NCBI RefSeq assembly: GCF_900112895.1
Contig: NZ_FONL01000001.1
Location: 221,234 to 285,233, forward strand
Reading direction: 5' to 3'
Source of the DNA: Succiniclasticum ruminis DSM 9236
GTDB taxonomy: Bacteria > Bacillota > Negativicutes > Acidaminococcales > Acidaminococcaceae
DNA length: 64,000 nucleotides
The notes under the pieces were generated by a model. That model had not been told where the DNA came from. It was given only the letters and a program-made list of their open reading frames with translations, and searched no databases. The first letter of the stretch is position 1. Each line of letters begins with the position of its first letter. The position numbers and the translations under genes were made by a program. Shown here piece after piece: positions 53,024 through 61,829 of this stretch.

Positions 53024-53096
53024 TTTAATGTACGGAAACAACGGAAACGCTTTCTGTTCCTCTCCGCCTCGTCAGCCAGTGTTTCCTGATTTAACT

Positions 53097-56000
53097 TTAT
53101 TCTTTTCCTGCCATTTTCTTGTAGTTGGCGATCCGTTCCATGGCATCCGCTTCGGTCTTCTTATACAGCTCTTCAGCCAGCTGCGGACGGACTTTCTGCA
53201 GGGACGCGAAACGCACTTCGCCCAGCAGGTAGTCACGGAAGCTTTCGGTAGGTTCTTTGGAATCCAGGATGAACGGATTCTTGCCCTGGGCCTTCAGTTC
53301 CGGATTGTAACGGTAGGTTGCCCAGTAACCGCAGGCAACGGCGCGTTTTTCTTCCAGCTGGCTGCAGCCCATGCCGGCTTTCAGGCCGTGGTTGATGCAC
53401 GGGCAGTACGCGATGATCAGGGACGGGCCGTCGTAAGCTTCCGCTTCCGTCAGCGCCTTCACCAGCTGATTCTTGTCCGCGCCCATGGAAACCTGCGCCA
53501 CATACACGTAGCCATAGCTGATGGCCATCATGCCCAGGTCTTTCTTCTTGGTGCGCTTGCCGCTGGCAGCGAACTGCGCAATGGCAGCGGTCGGGGTCGC
53601 CTTGGAGGACTGGCCGCCGGTGTTGGAGTACACTTCCGTATCCAGAACCAGAACATTAACATTCTTGCCGCTGGCCAGCACGTGATCCAGTCCGCCGTAG
53701 CCGATGTCATAAGACCAGCCGTCGCCGCCGAAGATCCAGTGGCTGCGTTTGATAAAGAACTGTTTCAGGTCAAGGATTTCCTGCAGCGCTGCGTCCGCGC
53801 CTGCTTCTTTCGCCAGCAGTTCCGCCAGCTTGTCCGCCCGTTCCCGGGTGCCTTCGCTGACATTCTTGTTTTCTTTCCAGTCTTTCATGGCAGCCTGCAG
53901 ATCCGCAGAGCCTTTGCCTGCAGCCAGCGCCGCATCGATCAGTTCTTCCACGCGGTCCCGGGACTGTTCCACGCCCAGGAACATACCTAAACCATATTCC
54001 GCGTTATCTTCAAACAGGGAGTTAGCCCAGGCCGGACCGTGTCCTTTCTTGTTCACGGTATACGGCATGGACGGGGAAGAAGCGCCCCAGATGGAGGAGC
54101 AGCCCGTAGCGTTGGCCACCATCATACGGTCGCCGAACAGCTGGGTCACCAGTTTTACATACGGCGTTTCGCCGCAGCCGGAGCAGGCGCCCGAGAACTG
54201 CAGCAACGGCTGTTCGAACTGGGAACCTTTCACCGTATTCTTCTTCATGGGATTCGGTTTTTCCGTCACTTCATTCACCGCATAATCCCAGGCAGGCGCT
54301 TTGTCAAGCTGGGAATCCAGCGGTTTCATGAACAGCGCCTTGCCGGGCGCCGGGCAGATCTGGGCGCAGTTGCCGCAGCCCTGGCAGTCGTACGGGGAAA
54401 TTACCATGGCAAACTTGCTGCCGTCTTTTACGCCCATGGCCGGTTTGGACGGATAGCCGATCTTTTCCGCTTCCGCGTCGTTCAGCAGCACCGGACGGAT
54501 GGCAGCGTGCGGGCAGACAAACGCGCACTGGTTGCACTGGATGCATTTTGCCACATCCCATTCCGGCACGTTGATGGCGATGCCGCGTTTTTCGTAAGCG
54601 GAAGTGCCAACCGGGAAGGTGCCGTCGGCGTGACGGGCCATAATGCTGACAGGCAGTTTGTCGCCTTCCTGCCGGTTAACCGGAACCAGAATGTCGTCGA
54701 TGAACGCATTGCCGGTCTTTTTGGTTTCCACTTTGTCTTTTGCATCAGCCCAGGCAGCGGGAACATCAATCTTCACAATGGCTTCGATGCCTTTGTCGAT
54801 GGCCGCATTGTTCATGTCAACCACATTCTGGCCTTTCATGCCATAGGATGCTTCCACGGCGTCCTTCAGATATTTCACCGCGTCGGCCAGCGGAATGATA
54901 TCCGCCAGTTTGAAGAACGCGGACTGCATGATCATGTTAATGCGGCCGCCCAGACCGATGGACTGGGCAATCTTCACCGCGTCAATGATATAGAAATTAA
55001 CCTTCTTCTTCGCAATGTACTGTTTTACGGCAGCCGGCAGTTTCTCGTCCAGTTCTTCCGGAGACCAGCTGCAGTTCAGCAGGAAGTTGCCGCCCTCTTT
55101 CAGGCCGGACATAATATCATATTTGTAAACGTAGGACTGATTGTGAACTGCCACATAGTCAGCGTCTTTGATCAGGTACGGTTCCATGATGGGCTCTTTG
55201 CCGAACCGCAGATGGGATACGGTAATGCCGCCGGATTTCTTGGAATCGTAAGCGAAATAACCCTGCGCATACATGTCGGTGTGGTCGCCGATGATCTTGA
55301 TGGCGCTCTTGTTGGCGCCAACGGTACCGTCGGAACCCAGGCCCCAGAACTTGCAGCCCTTGGTTCCCTTCGGGGTGGCGTTCAGGATCTTGCTGCTGGT
55401 CAGGGAGGTGTTGTTCACGTCGTCGTTAATGCCAACGGTAAAGCCATTCTTCGGCGCAGCCTGACGCAGGTTTTCAATAACCGCGTACATTTCGGTGGGC
55501 GTAAATTCTTTGGAACCCAGACCGAAACGGCCGCCCACGATGACCGGTTTCATGTCGCTCTGATAGAACGCGCTGCAGACATCCTGATACAGCGGTTCGC
55601 CCAGGCTGCCCGGCTCTTTGGTGCGATCCAGCACAGCAACCTTTTTCACGGTTTTCGGAACCGCAGCCAGGAAATGTTTCACGGAGAACGGACGGTACAG
55701 ATGAACCGCCAGCACGCCGATCTTTGTGCCTTCTGCCGCATTGACCAGTTCCGCGGTCTTGATGGCGGTCTCCTGGCCGGAGCCCATAACCACGATCAGC
55801 TGGTCCGCGTCCTTCGGACCGTAGTAATTGAACAGATGGTATTCACGGCCGGTGATCTTGCTGACTTTGGCCATGTATTCTTCCACGATTTCCGGAACCG
55901 CTTCATAGTATTTGTTAACGGCTTCGCGGCTCTGGAAGTAAGTATCCGGGTTCTGGGCCGTGCCGCGCATAACCGGAGCATCCGGATTCAGGCCACGCTG

Positions 56001-56609
56001 CCGGAACGCTTTTACAGCTTCCCAGTCCAGCATGTCCGCATAATCTTTGTAATCGAATACTTCAATCTTCTGAATTTCATGGGACGTACGGAAACCGTCA
56101 AAGAAGTTCAGGAAGGGAACGCGGCCCTTAATGGCGGCCATGTGGGCTACGCCGGTCAGGTCCATAACTTCCTGCACGCTGCCTTCCGCCAGCATGGCGA
56201 AACCAGTCTGACGGCAGGCCATTACGTCCTGATGATCGCCGAAGATGCTCAGGTTGCTGGTAGCCAGCGCACGAGCGGAAACGTTGAACACGCCCGGCAG
56301 CAGTTCGCCGGAAATTTTATACATGTTAGGAATCATCAGCAGCAGACCCTGGGAAGCCGTGTAGGTAGCCGTCAGGGCGCCCGCCTGCAGCGAACCGTGT
56401 ACCGCGCCTGCAGCGCCGGCTTCAGACTGCATTTCCAACAGTTTTACCGTCTGTCCGAACAGATTCTTTTTGCCTGCGGAAGCCCATTCATCCACGTGTT
56501 CCGCCATAGGCGAAGACGGAGTGATGGGATAAATGCAGGCTGCGTCAATAAAAGCATAGGATGCATAAGCGGCGGCTTCGTTGCCGTCCATCGTTTTCAT
56601 GATTGCCAT
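53097..56609 (-). CDS. nifJ: Pyruvate:ferredoxin (flavodoxin) oxidoreductase
   Basis: A 1170-aa single-chain PFOR that converts pyruvate and CoA to acetyl-CoA and CO2 with reduction of ferredoxin. N-terminal domain I (YPITPSSPMAEHVDEW, about 25-40), CoA-binding domain III, two [4Fe-4S] ferredoxin motifs (CIQCNQCAFVCP and CQGCGNCAQICP, about 690-765), a further cluster/TPP region CSGCGETPY, and the TPP motif GDGWSYDIGYGGLDH with YSNTGGQSSKATP. Full length. AAGGGG precedes ATG 56609. Key enzyme for pyruvate from serine and lactate; transcribed alone. Confidence 0.97.
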   Translation of the reverse strand: MAIMKTMDGNEAAAYASYAFIDAACIYPITPSSPMAEHVDEWASAGKKNLFGQTVKLLEMQSEAGAAGAVHGSLQAGALTATYTASQGLLLMIPNMYKISGELLPGVFNVSARALATSNLSIFGDHQDVMACRQTGFAMLAEGSVQEVMDLTGVAHMAAIKGRVPFLNFFDGFRTSHEIQKIEVFDYKDYADMLDWEAVKAFRQRGLNPDAPVMRGTAQNPDTYFQSREAVNKYYEAVPEIVEEYMAKVSKITGREYHLFNYYGPKDADQLIVVMGSGQETAIKTAELVNAAEGTKIGVLAVHLYRPFSVKHFLAAVPKTVKKVAVLDRTKEPGSLGEPLYQDVCSAFYQSDMKPVIVGGRFGLGSKEFTPTEMYAVIENLRQAAPKNGFTVGINDDVNNTSLTSSKILNATPKGTKGCKFWGLGSDGTVGANKSAIKIIGDHTDMYAQGYFAYDSKKSGGITVSHLRFGKEPIMEPYLIKDADYVAVHNQSYVYKYDIMSGLKEGGNFLLNCSWSPEELDEKLPAAVKQYIAKKKVNFYIIDAVKIAQSIGLGGRINMIMQSAFFKLADIIPLADAVKYLKDAVEASYGMKGQNVVDMNNAAIDKGIEAIVKIDVPAAWADAKDKVETKKTGNAFIDDILVPVNRQEGDKLPVSIMARHADGTFPVGTSAYEKRGIAINVPEWDVAKCIQCNQCAFVCPHAAIRPVLLNDAEAEKIGYPSKPAMGVKDGSKFAMVISPYDCQGCGNCAQICPAPGKALFMKPLDSQLDKAPAWDYAVNEVTEKPNPMKKNTVKGSQFEQPLLQFSGACSGCGETPYVKLVTQLFGDRMMVANATGCSSIWGASSPSMPYTVNKKGHGPAWANSLFEDNAEYGLGMFLGVEQSRDRVEELIDAALAAGKGSADLQAAMKDWKENKNVSEGTRERADKLAELLAKEAGADAALQEILDLKQFFIKRSHWIFGGDGWSYDIGYGGLDHVLASGKNVNVLVLDTEVYSNTGGQSSKATPTAAIAQFAASGKRTKKKDLGMMAISYGYVYVAQVSMGADKNQLVKALTEAEAYDGPSLIIAYCPCINHGLKAGMGCSQLEEKRAVACGYWATYRYNPELKAQGKNPFILDSKEPTESFRDYLLGEVRFASLQKVRPQLAEELYKKTEADAMERIANYKKMAGKE

Positions 56610-56812
56610 AGATCGATTCCCCTTTTCATTAAACTCATCAATACATCATTCTGTTTTGTTATTTCTAACTAATATCATAATGAGCCATTATAATATTATT
56701 CACTTTATTATATCGTATCAACGACTCTTCCGCAATGTTAAACTTGTTGTATTTTGTATTCTTACCAATTATAAATAATGTGATATAATATTATCGAAAG
56801 AAGGTGTTGTCT

Positions 56813-57304
56813 TTGAATATTTTACTTACACTGCTGAATGAAAAACTGCAAGACCTGCTTCATGCGGAAACGGAAATTACCGAAAGCAAAACGGAAACGC
56901 TGCTGACCTACGCAAACCCGTACGGCGGAAAACCGTTGCAGGTACTGTACCGGCCCGGGGAAGATTTTAAAGTGACCCTGAACAAAACGCCCCGCTATTA
57001 CCAGCAGGATTCCACCAAACGTCTGCTGGCCGACGTGGCCGGTTACGCGGAAGGAAAAACCGTTTCCCTGGACTGCACGGACCACAACGGAACCGAAAGC
57101 AGATCGGACCGTGTCGTCAACGCTGCCGACCTGGAAGGCATAGATTTGGACGCTCTCATTGCACTGGCCGTCCGCGTCAGTCTGCTGGACAGCGTTGAAC
57201 TGAAAGACCTGCTGGCAAGCGGCGGCACGGTCAACGCGCATTTCTGGAACGCCAAAAAGGATTTCCGGTACCGGCAGATCGGGGACCGGCTGGAAAAAAT
57301 CTGA
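56813..57304 (+). CDS. Protein of unknown function, 163 aa
   Basis: A cytosolic-looking protein without signal or membrane segment. It begins NILLTLLNEKLQDLL and has a beta-rich middle (LQVLYRPGEDFKVTL) and helical C-terminus. I do not recognise it. TTG 56813 is the preferred start (AAGG eight bases upstream); a GTG at 56804 lies within the ribosome site. Promoter TTGTAT, 17 bases, TATAAA, with a second overlapping TGTGATATAAT, lies in the 200-base gap it shares divergently with nifJ. A shared terminator (57323-57361) follows. Confidence 0.65.
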   Translation: MNILLTLLNEKLQDLLHAETEITESKTETLLTYANPYGGKPLQVLYRPGEDFKVTLNKTPRYYQQDSTKRLLADVAGYAEGKTVSLDCTDHNGTESRSDRVVNAADLEGIDLDALIALAVRVSLLDSVELKDLLASGGTVNAHFWNAKKDFRYRQIGDRLEKI

Positions 57305-57322
57305 TTCGCAACAAAACAAAAA

Positions 57323-57361
57323 GCGCCTCTGCAAACAGGTAAACCCTGTCCGCAAAGGCGC
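57323..57361. terminator. Shared terminator of converging genes
   Basis: GCGCCT (57323-57328) with AGGCGC (57356-57361) plus an inner ACAGG/CCTGT; A-rich on the left, TTTTATTT on the right, so it can serve both the plus-strand unknown and the minus-strand carrier. Confidence 0.85.
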
Positions 57362-57364
57362 GTT

Positions 57365-58534
57365 TTATTTCATCCAGCCAAGCTTGTCCGCCAGATACGT
57401 TCCCGTACCCGCCGCAACCGAATTCAGCGCCGAACGGCAACCGTCCAGCAGCCACTCGAACATCAGCAACGGAACCGCGGCACGCAGCGGCAGCCCCAGC
57501 ATAAAAAGAAGAACCAGCACGCAGTACAGCCCGCTGCCCCGGTGTTTCATCCCCGCCAGCGAGAACAGCAGGACCCAGATAAAGAAACCGACACCCGGGA
57601 GAACGGAAACCGGCATGCCAACATACCGAACCGCCAGCATACAGGCAATTCCCAGATACAGCACCGTGCCTGTTTTGCCCAGCAGTTTTCCGCAGCGCCA
57701 GGCCGTCCGGCCCGCTTCTCCTGCAATCCCCATGCGCTGCAGACTGTGCAGGGCCTCCCCTTCCCCGGAACCGGAAGAGCAGGCGGTAAAGGCCTGCAGC
57801 AGAACCGGTTTGAAGTTGCGCAGGAAATGCGCCGGGCAGTCCTTGCCGCAATGACGCAGCTGATATCCGTAAACCAAAGTTCCATAAGCCGCACAGCAGA
57901 AAGCCGTCACCAGGACCAGTTTCACACCGGGCCACAGAACGGCCAGCCCCCGGATCCCGATCATGGGACAAAGAAGGAAAAACAGGCCCAAAGGCAGCAA
58001 ACGCAGCAACAGGGTTCCCGCATAGCCGAACACATCCGCCAGGGAACGGAACAGCCGGCGGGCTTCTTCGCCCTCCGGTCCGATTTTCGCCGCAGCGGCA
58101 CCGGTCAGCACCGACAGCAGCATCGCCCATGGCACGAGGGGCCGGAACCAGCGCAGGCCGAAATCGGAAAAACCGGCAAAAGCGGCCGGAATCTGTGCAG
58201 ACCCGGCAATGCCTCCCGCCGCCAGGCCAAGGACCGCGGCGCCAGTCACCGCAATGCTGTGGAAAAACCATAACCGTGCAGGCGACGAACCGTCGGACCG
58301 CAGCTGCAGCCGCTGCATCACGCCGGAAACAAGATTCAGAAAAACGATGGGAAGCGCCAGCAGGAACAACAGTTTCAGGTAGGCCATGCCCACCGAATAC
58401 AGCATCGTGTACACGCCGCGCCCGGCGCCCGCGAGGTTAAGGATTAGACCCGCCAGGACGCTTATGATAAACGAAGCGATCATCAGGACCGTACTATTCA
58501 ATTTTAGGTTGACCGGTATTCCGTGAATCTGCAT
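57365..58534 (-). CDS. Divergent DAACS-family (GltP/DctA-like) carrier
   Basis: A 389-aa protein with about eight helices. YLKLLFLLALPIVFLNLVSGV and the late FEWLLDGCRSALNSVAAGTGTYLADKL match the sodium:dicarboxylate/amino acid symporter fold. The hallmarks of functional members are altered, however: the serine-rich hairpin is ACSSGSGEGEAL instead of a TSSSAATLP type, and the NMDGT region is KTGTVLYLG. Codons in this gene are GC-rich and it has no close partner genes. Substrate unknown. A long plus-one reading frame in the same DNA (57231-58271) is a shadow. Confidence 0.7.
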   Translation of the reverse strand: MQIHGIPVNLKLNSTVLMIASFIISVLAGLILNLAGAGRGVYTMLYSVGMAYLKLLFLLALPIVFLNLVSGVMQRLQLRSDGSSPARLWFFHSIAVTGAAVLGLAAGGIAGSAQIPAAFAGFSDFGLRWFRPLVPWAMLLSVLTGAAAAKIGPEGEEARRLFRSLADVFGYAGTLLLRLLPLGLFFLLCPMIGIRGLAVLWPGVKLVLVTAFCCAAYGTLVYGYQLRHCGKDCPAHFLRNFKPVLLQAFTACSSGSGEGEALHSLQRMGIAGEAGRTAWRCGKLLGKTGTVLYLGIACMLAVRYVGMPVSVLPGVGFFIWVLLFSLAGMKHRGSGLYCVLVLLFMLGLPLRAAVPLLMFEWLLDGCRSALNSVAAGTGTYLADKLGWMK

Positions 58535-58588
58535 GGTCCGCCCTTCCTGTTAACACAGCGCGATATAAAAAACAACAGCGCCGTCCTG

Positions 58589-58618
58589 TAAAAAAGCCGG
58601 TTCCTTGCGGTTCCGGCT
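58589..58618 (-). terminator. Terminator of tRNA-Leu
   Basis: AGCCGG (58595-58600) with CCGGCT (58613-58618), an internal AA/AA mismatch and loop GCAA, followed on the minus strand by TTTTTT. Confidence 0.88.
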
Positions 58619-58627
58619 GTATTTTTT

Positions 58628-58711
58628 TGGTGCGGGCGACAGGACTTGAACCTGCATGGATAAACCGCCAGATCCTAAGTCTGGTGCGTCTGCCAATTCC
58701 GCCACGCCCGC
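58628..58711 (-). tRNA. tRNA-Leu (TAG)
   Basis: 84-nt class II tRNA, acceptor GCGGGCG/CGCCCGC, discriminator A, encoded CCA, anticodon TAG in the ACTTAGGA loop. I see no promoter in the 21 bases between the upstream protein gene and the tRNA, so it may be cut from that gene's transcript. Confidence 0.97.
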
Positions 58712-58732
58712 AAAACATTTTCTAATGTGTTG

Positions 58733-59263
58733 TCAGCTTTTTACTCTCATGGCTATGCTTATTACTTTACGTTCGCTTGCGTCTTTCCCACCACTCAAGG
58801 CAAACTGCAAACTCCATCCATCCGCTTCATAACCAACTATACAAGGGTCCTGATAGTTTTTATCATCCATAGATATACGGTTATTGTTTATATCCAGACA
58901 TTCATCAGGCTCCCCATACGCTTTTTTCAGTTCCGAGCCGGTAGAACCGGTTTTGATGCCGGCTTTTGTTGCTATCGTTATGTCACCGTTAAGGGCAACG
59001 CTTAATACCGGCTTGTCACCGGACGGCGCCGCATCTACCAGGAACCATGTCCCATTCCCTTCTTTAACGAAGTAATATCTGGAATACTCGTTTGACTGCT
59101 CCTGATGCACCGGCTGTCCGTATTTCGCAATTACTTCAGCAAGGGGTTGCCCTAAACGGATATTTCCAATCAGAAAATCCTCTTTCGATACTGCAAAGCA
59201 AGTACCTGTCGCCATAATGGCCAGCATGGTTATAACAGTCATTACTGCTTTTTTGATAGTCAC
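58733..59263 (-). CDS. Secreted protein of unknown function, BamE/SmpA-like pattern
   Basis: A 176-aa exported protein. Signal peptide at about residues 1-24 (cleavage after CFA), then IRLGQPLAEVIAKYGQP and later GSTGSELKKAYGEP: two copies of a G-x-x-x-x-x-V-x-x-x-Y-G-x-P motif as seen in BamE/SmpA and BLIP-like folds. No lipobox. Function not known; an envelope role is only a guess. GTG start at 59263 with AGGGGG upstream, and a good promoter TTGAAG (59338-59343), 17 bases, TATAAT (59315-59320). tRNA-Leu follows 21 bases after the stop. Confidence 0.7.
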   Translation of the reverse strand: MTIKKAVMTVITMLAIMATGTCFAVSKEDFLIGNIRLGQPLAEVIAKYGQPVHQEQSNEYSRYYFVKEGNGTWFLVDAAPSGDKPVLSVALNGDITIATKAGIKTGSTGSELKKAYGEPDECLDINNNRISMDDKNYQDPCIVGYEADGWSLQFALSGGKDASERKVISIAMRVKS

Positions 59264-59421
59264 AGGAACGACCCCCTTTAAAATCCGGATGGTTTCTCAT
59301 ATTAGCGATACCTAATTATACTATCCTTTTTGTTCTTCTTCAACAGTTTTCGCATTCACATATATTTGTTATTTGTTCTCCTTCCTCATATTGCGAACCC
59401 CTTACACTTCACACTGGTGTG

Positions 59422-59454
59422 AAAAAAAACAAAACGCCCGCGTTAAGCAGGCGT
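59422..59454 (-). terminator. Terminator of the Rpn-type nuclease gene
   Basis: ACGCCTGC with GCGGGCGT (minus sense, 59454-59434, one U:G pair), loop TTAAC, followed by TTTTGTTTTTTTT. Beside it (59408-59423) is the 16-base dyad TTCACAC-TG-GTGTGAA. Confidence 0.88.
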
Positions 59455-59520
59455 AACGGAAGAACCGCGCAGTCTAAATTTTATGCTCTAATACATTTTA
59501 TTCGAATTATACGAAAAGAA

Positions 59521-60405
59521 TCACCCCAACGCCGCCACTTCTTCCACAGGAAGATTCGTTATCCTGGCAATCTTTTCTACAGACATTCCATCTTTTAATA
59601 AAGATTTGGCAATTTCAAGAGCTTTCTTCTTTTCACCTTTCATCTCTCCACTTTTTTCACCTTGTTGAAAAAATCGCTTCTCCATTATTTTCTGATCCAT
59701 TTCCCATGTCATAACCCGCGCCCTCCAAATTTCGTCATCCTTCACCCGCGCCGTTTCCCTGTCCACGGTCCGGGTGAACTCACTTTCCGGTTTATTTCCG
59801 TTAACATACGATAGAAACGCTGACAACTCTTTATCGTCTGCCTTGTCCGCAGCCCTGGCATTCAGAAAAATATTCTCCGTCAAATCCTGCATCTCCAAAG
59901 CGTTGTTCTCTTTACAGCGGTATGTGAAATGATAAACCGGCAGGCCTTTCCCAAACGGATCAAAAGTACAGATAAAAATCACATACGACTTGCGCAGCTC
60001 ATTGTATGTCATTCCCCGGTGCAGCATATCCATGCTGGCAAGGCTCTGGTAATACCGGGTGCGCAACGGCAGTTCGCGTATTACCTCTTCCTCGTCCGTC
60101 CCCCGGTAGACAGTACTGTTAGGTCCTGTCGTCTGCATCTCAATATCCAATACCGTATCTTTTTCATCCTTCACATAAACATCAAGTCGAATCCGCTTGC
60201 TGTCAATTCGTACGCTAATGCTCTTATCTGTTTCAAGATAAAGAATTTCCCTGATGTGTATGTGCAGGACCTGTTCAATGAGACGCTTGCAAAGCTCTTT
60301 GTTCTTCATTACTTCCAAAAACACAAGGTTATTGGAAAAAGTCATGGAATCCCAGTCAATCGGTTTAAAATTACTCAATTCTTCACCTGTCTTTCCGACC
60401 GGCAC
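59521..60405 (-). CDS. Rpn-family PD-(D/E)XK nuclease (transposase-like)
   Basis: A 294-aa member of the Rpn/PDDEXK group once called putative transposases. Nuclease core: Asp75 in RIRLDVYVKD and Glu89-x-Gln91 in LDIEMQ, then YRGTDEEEVIRELPLRTRYYQSLASMDML typical of the group. The last ~60 residues are a basic linker (GEKSGEMKGEKKKALEIAKSLL) and a short helical motif (MSVEKIARITNLPVEEVAAL) common to Rpn proteins. Such nucleases promote recA-independent recombination or act in phage defence. GTG start 60405. No inverted repeats bound it, so it is not part of a recognisable insertion sequence. Confidence 0.88.
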   Translation of the reverse strand: MPVGKTGEELSNFKPIDWDSMTFSNNLVFLEVMKNKELCKRLIEQVLHIHIREILYLETDKSISVRIDSKRIRLDVYVKDEKDTVLDIEMQTTGPNSTVYRGTDEEEVIRELPLRTRYYQSLASMDMLHRGMTYNELRKSYVIFICTFDPFGKGLPVYHFTYRCKENNALEMQDLTENIFLNARAADKADDKELSAFLSYVNGNKPESEFTRTVDRETARVKDDEIWRARVMTWEMDQKIMEKRFFQQGEKSGEMKGEKKKALEIAKSLLKDGMSVEKIARITNLPVEEVAALG

Positions 60406-60579
60406 GATTCCTTCCGCAGTTGTATTATAGCATAGTTTTCATGCGTTTTCTATGAAGAATAACGCCTTTTGCAATTATCTACACTATTTGCATTACTTCT
60501 TTGATTTGTTTCTAATCGCTTTTTATTACAGCCGAATAATGATTTAGAGTCAATTACTTTTGAAAAACTCATTGTTTTA

Positions 60580-60608
60580 TTGATTTTAAATAACAAACAT
60601 GGTATGAT
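60580..60608 (+). promoter_or_regulatory. Promoter of the XRE-sdaAB-sdaAA unit
   Basis: TTGATT (60580-60585), 17 bases, TATGAT (60603-60608), about 50 bases before the XRE start. The AAGGAGGGAGG ribosome site is unusually strong. Confidence 0.65.
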
Positions 60609-60656
60609 AACCGTAAGAAAGCTCGAAGTATTTCCTTAAGGAGGGAGGTCCTGCCA

Positions 60657-61073
60657 ATGTTGGAGCTGCATGAAAATATCAGGGCGAGACGCGTCGCGTT
60701 AAACATGACGCAGCAGGAGCTGGCCAAAAAACTGGGCTATAAATCCACGTCAACCATCGCCAAAATAGAATCCGGCGAAAATGATATCCCCCAGGCAAAG
60801 ATCGCCGCTTTTGCCGCCGCGCTGGATACCACGCCGGCTGAACTGATGGGATTACAGATCATAACCATAGGACCTGATGAACCCGACGATACGGTAACGG
60901 TCACTATCGCAAAGGGTAAGCCGGAACTGGAAGAAGCCATCAGACGACTGGACGGACTCAGTGAAAAACGGCTGAAGAACACCCTTGCTATTGTCAATGC
61001 CATCATCGACAGCTACGAATCCGGCAAAGACTTGCATATGATCATTAATATCGAGTCGCGCCCGGTTGAGTAA
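60657..61073 (+). CDS. XRE-family transcription regulator
   Basis: A 138-aa protein with an N-terminal helix-turn-helix of the Cro/CI type (residues 5-62, ENIRARRVALNMTQQELAKKLGYKSTSTIAKIESGENDIPQAKIAAFA) and a C-terminal part of about 70 residues with a beta strand and a long helix (LEEAIRRLDGLSEKRLKNTLAIVNAIID), possibly for dimerisation. It is 74 bases upstream of sdaAB in the same direction, so it may control serine breakdown or its own unit. Confidence 0.88.
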   Translation: MLELHENIRARRVALNMTQQELAKKLGYKSTSTIAKIESGENDIPQAKIAAFAAALDTTPAELMGLQIITIGPDEPDDTVTVTIAKGKPELEEAIRRLDGLSEKRLKNTLAIVNAIIDSYESGKDLHMIINIESRPVE

Positions 61074-61147
61074 GCCGCGTCTCCCGACCGGCATCCGGTT
61101 CATATATTCTGTCGTTTTGCATCACGTGATGGAGGGAGAAAGAAAGC

Positions 61148-61813
61148 ATGAACATTTTTGATATCATAGGCCCCGTCATGATTGGACCCAGCAGTTCACA
61201 TACGGCGGGCGCCTGCCGGCTGGGGCTTCTGGCAGCGGGGATCCTGGGGGAACGGCCCCGAAAGGCGGAAATCTTACTGCACGGTTCCTTTGCCCATACC
61301 TATAAAGGTCACGGAACAGACCGGGCCCTGATTGCCGGTCTGATGGGATGGCAGCCCGATGACGCGCGCATTCCCGACGCGTTGCGCCTGGCGGAGGAAA
61401 CCGGTATGGAGTTTTCGTTTACGCCAGGTGACCTTGGCTCGATGGCGCATCCGAATTCCGTCCAGTTCCGGCTGACCGGGGCAAAGGGCAATACCTGCGA
61501 AATCATCGGGGCGTCCATCGGCGGCGGGCAGATTATGGTGACCAACGTGGACGGCTACCCCGTAGAATTAAGGGGCGTGCTGCCCGCGCTGTTTGTCCCC
61601 CATCGGGACGAGCCGGGCGTCATTGCGCTGGTAAGCACGATTCTGGCACAGAAAATGATCAACATTGCCTCCATGCGGGTGTTCCGCGAAGGCAAAGGGG
61701 AAACGGCTACCATGGTCATCGAGTGCGACCAGCCGGTTCCGGCGGCCGTAATCCGTCACCTGGAAGAACTGGGGCCGGTAAAGCTGGTACGGTTTGTGGA
61801 TAAAGTATCGTGA
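61148..61813 (+). CDS. sdaAB: L-serine dehydratase, beta subunit
   Basis: A 221-aa subunit of the two-subunit, iron-sulphur L-serine dehydratase that deaminates serine to pyruvate. The start FDIIGPVMIGPSSSHTAGACRLG is the family signature, and the C-terminus carries an ACT-like domain (PGVIALVSTILAQKMINIASMRVFREGKGETATMVIECDQ). It is followed by the alpha-subunit gene 16 bases later. GGAGGG precedes ATG 61148. Confidence 0.95.
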   Translation: MNIFDIIGPVMIGPSSSHTAGACRLGLLAAGILGERPRKAEILLHGSFAHTYKGHGTDRALIAGLMGWQPDDARIPDALRLAEETGMEFSFTPGDLGSMAHPNSVQFRLTGAKGNTCEIIGASIGGGQIMVTNVDGYPVELRGVLPALFVPHRDEPGVIALVSTILAQKMINIASMRVFREGKGETATMVIECDQPVPAAVIRHLEELGPVKLVRFVDKVS

Positions 61814-61829
61814 CGCGGAGGAATGATCC

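Noticed and set aside
57231-58271. 346-codon minus-strand frame overlapping the DAACS-like gene
   Set aside because: Same strand, other frame; composition is Arg/Gly/Cys-rich without domain motifs, whereas the 57365-58534 frame encodes clear membrane helices.
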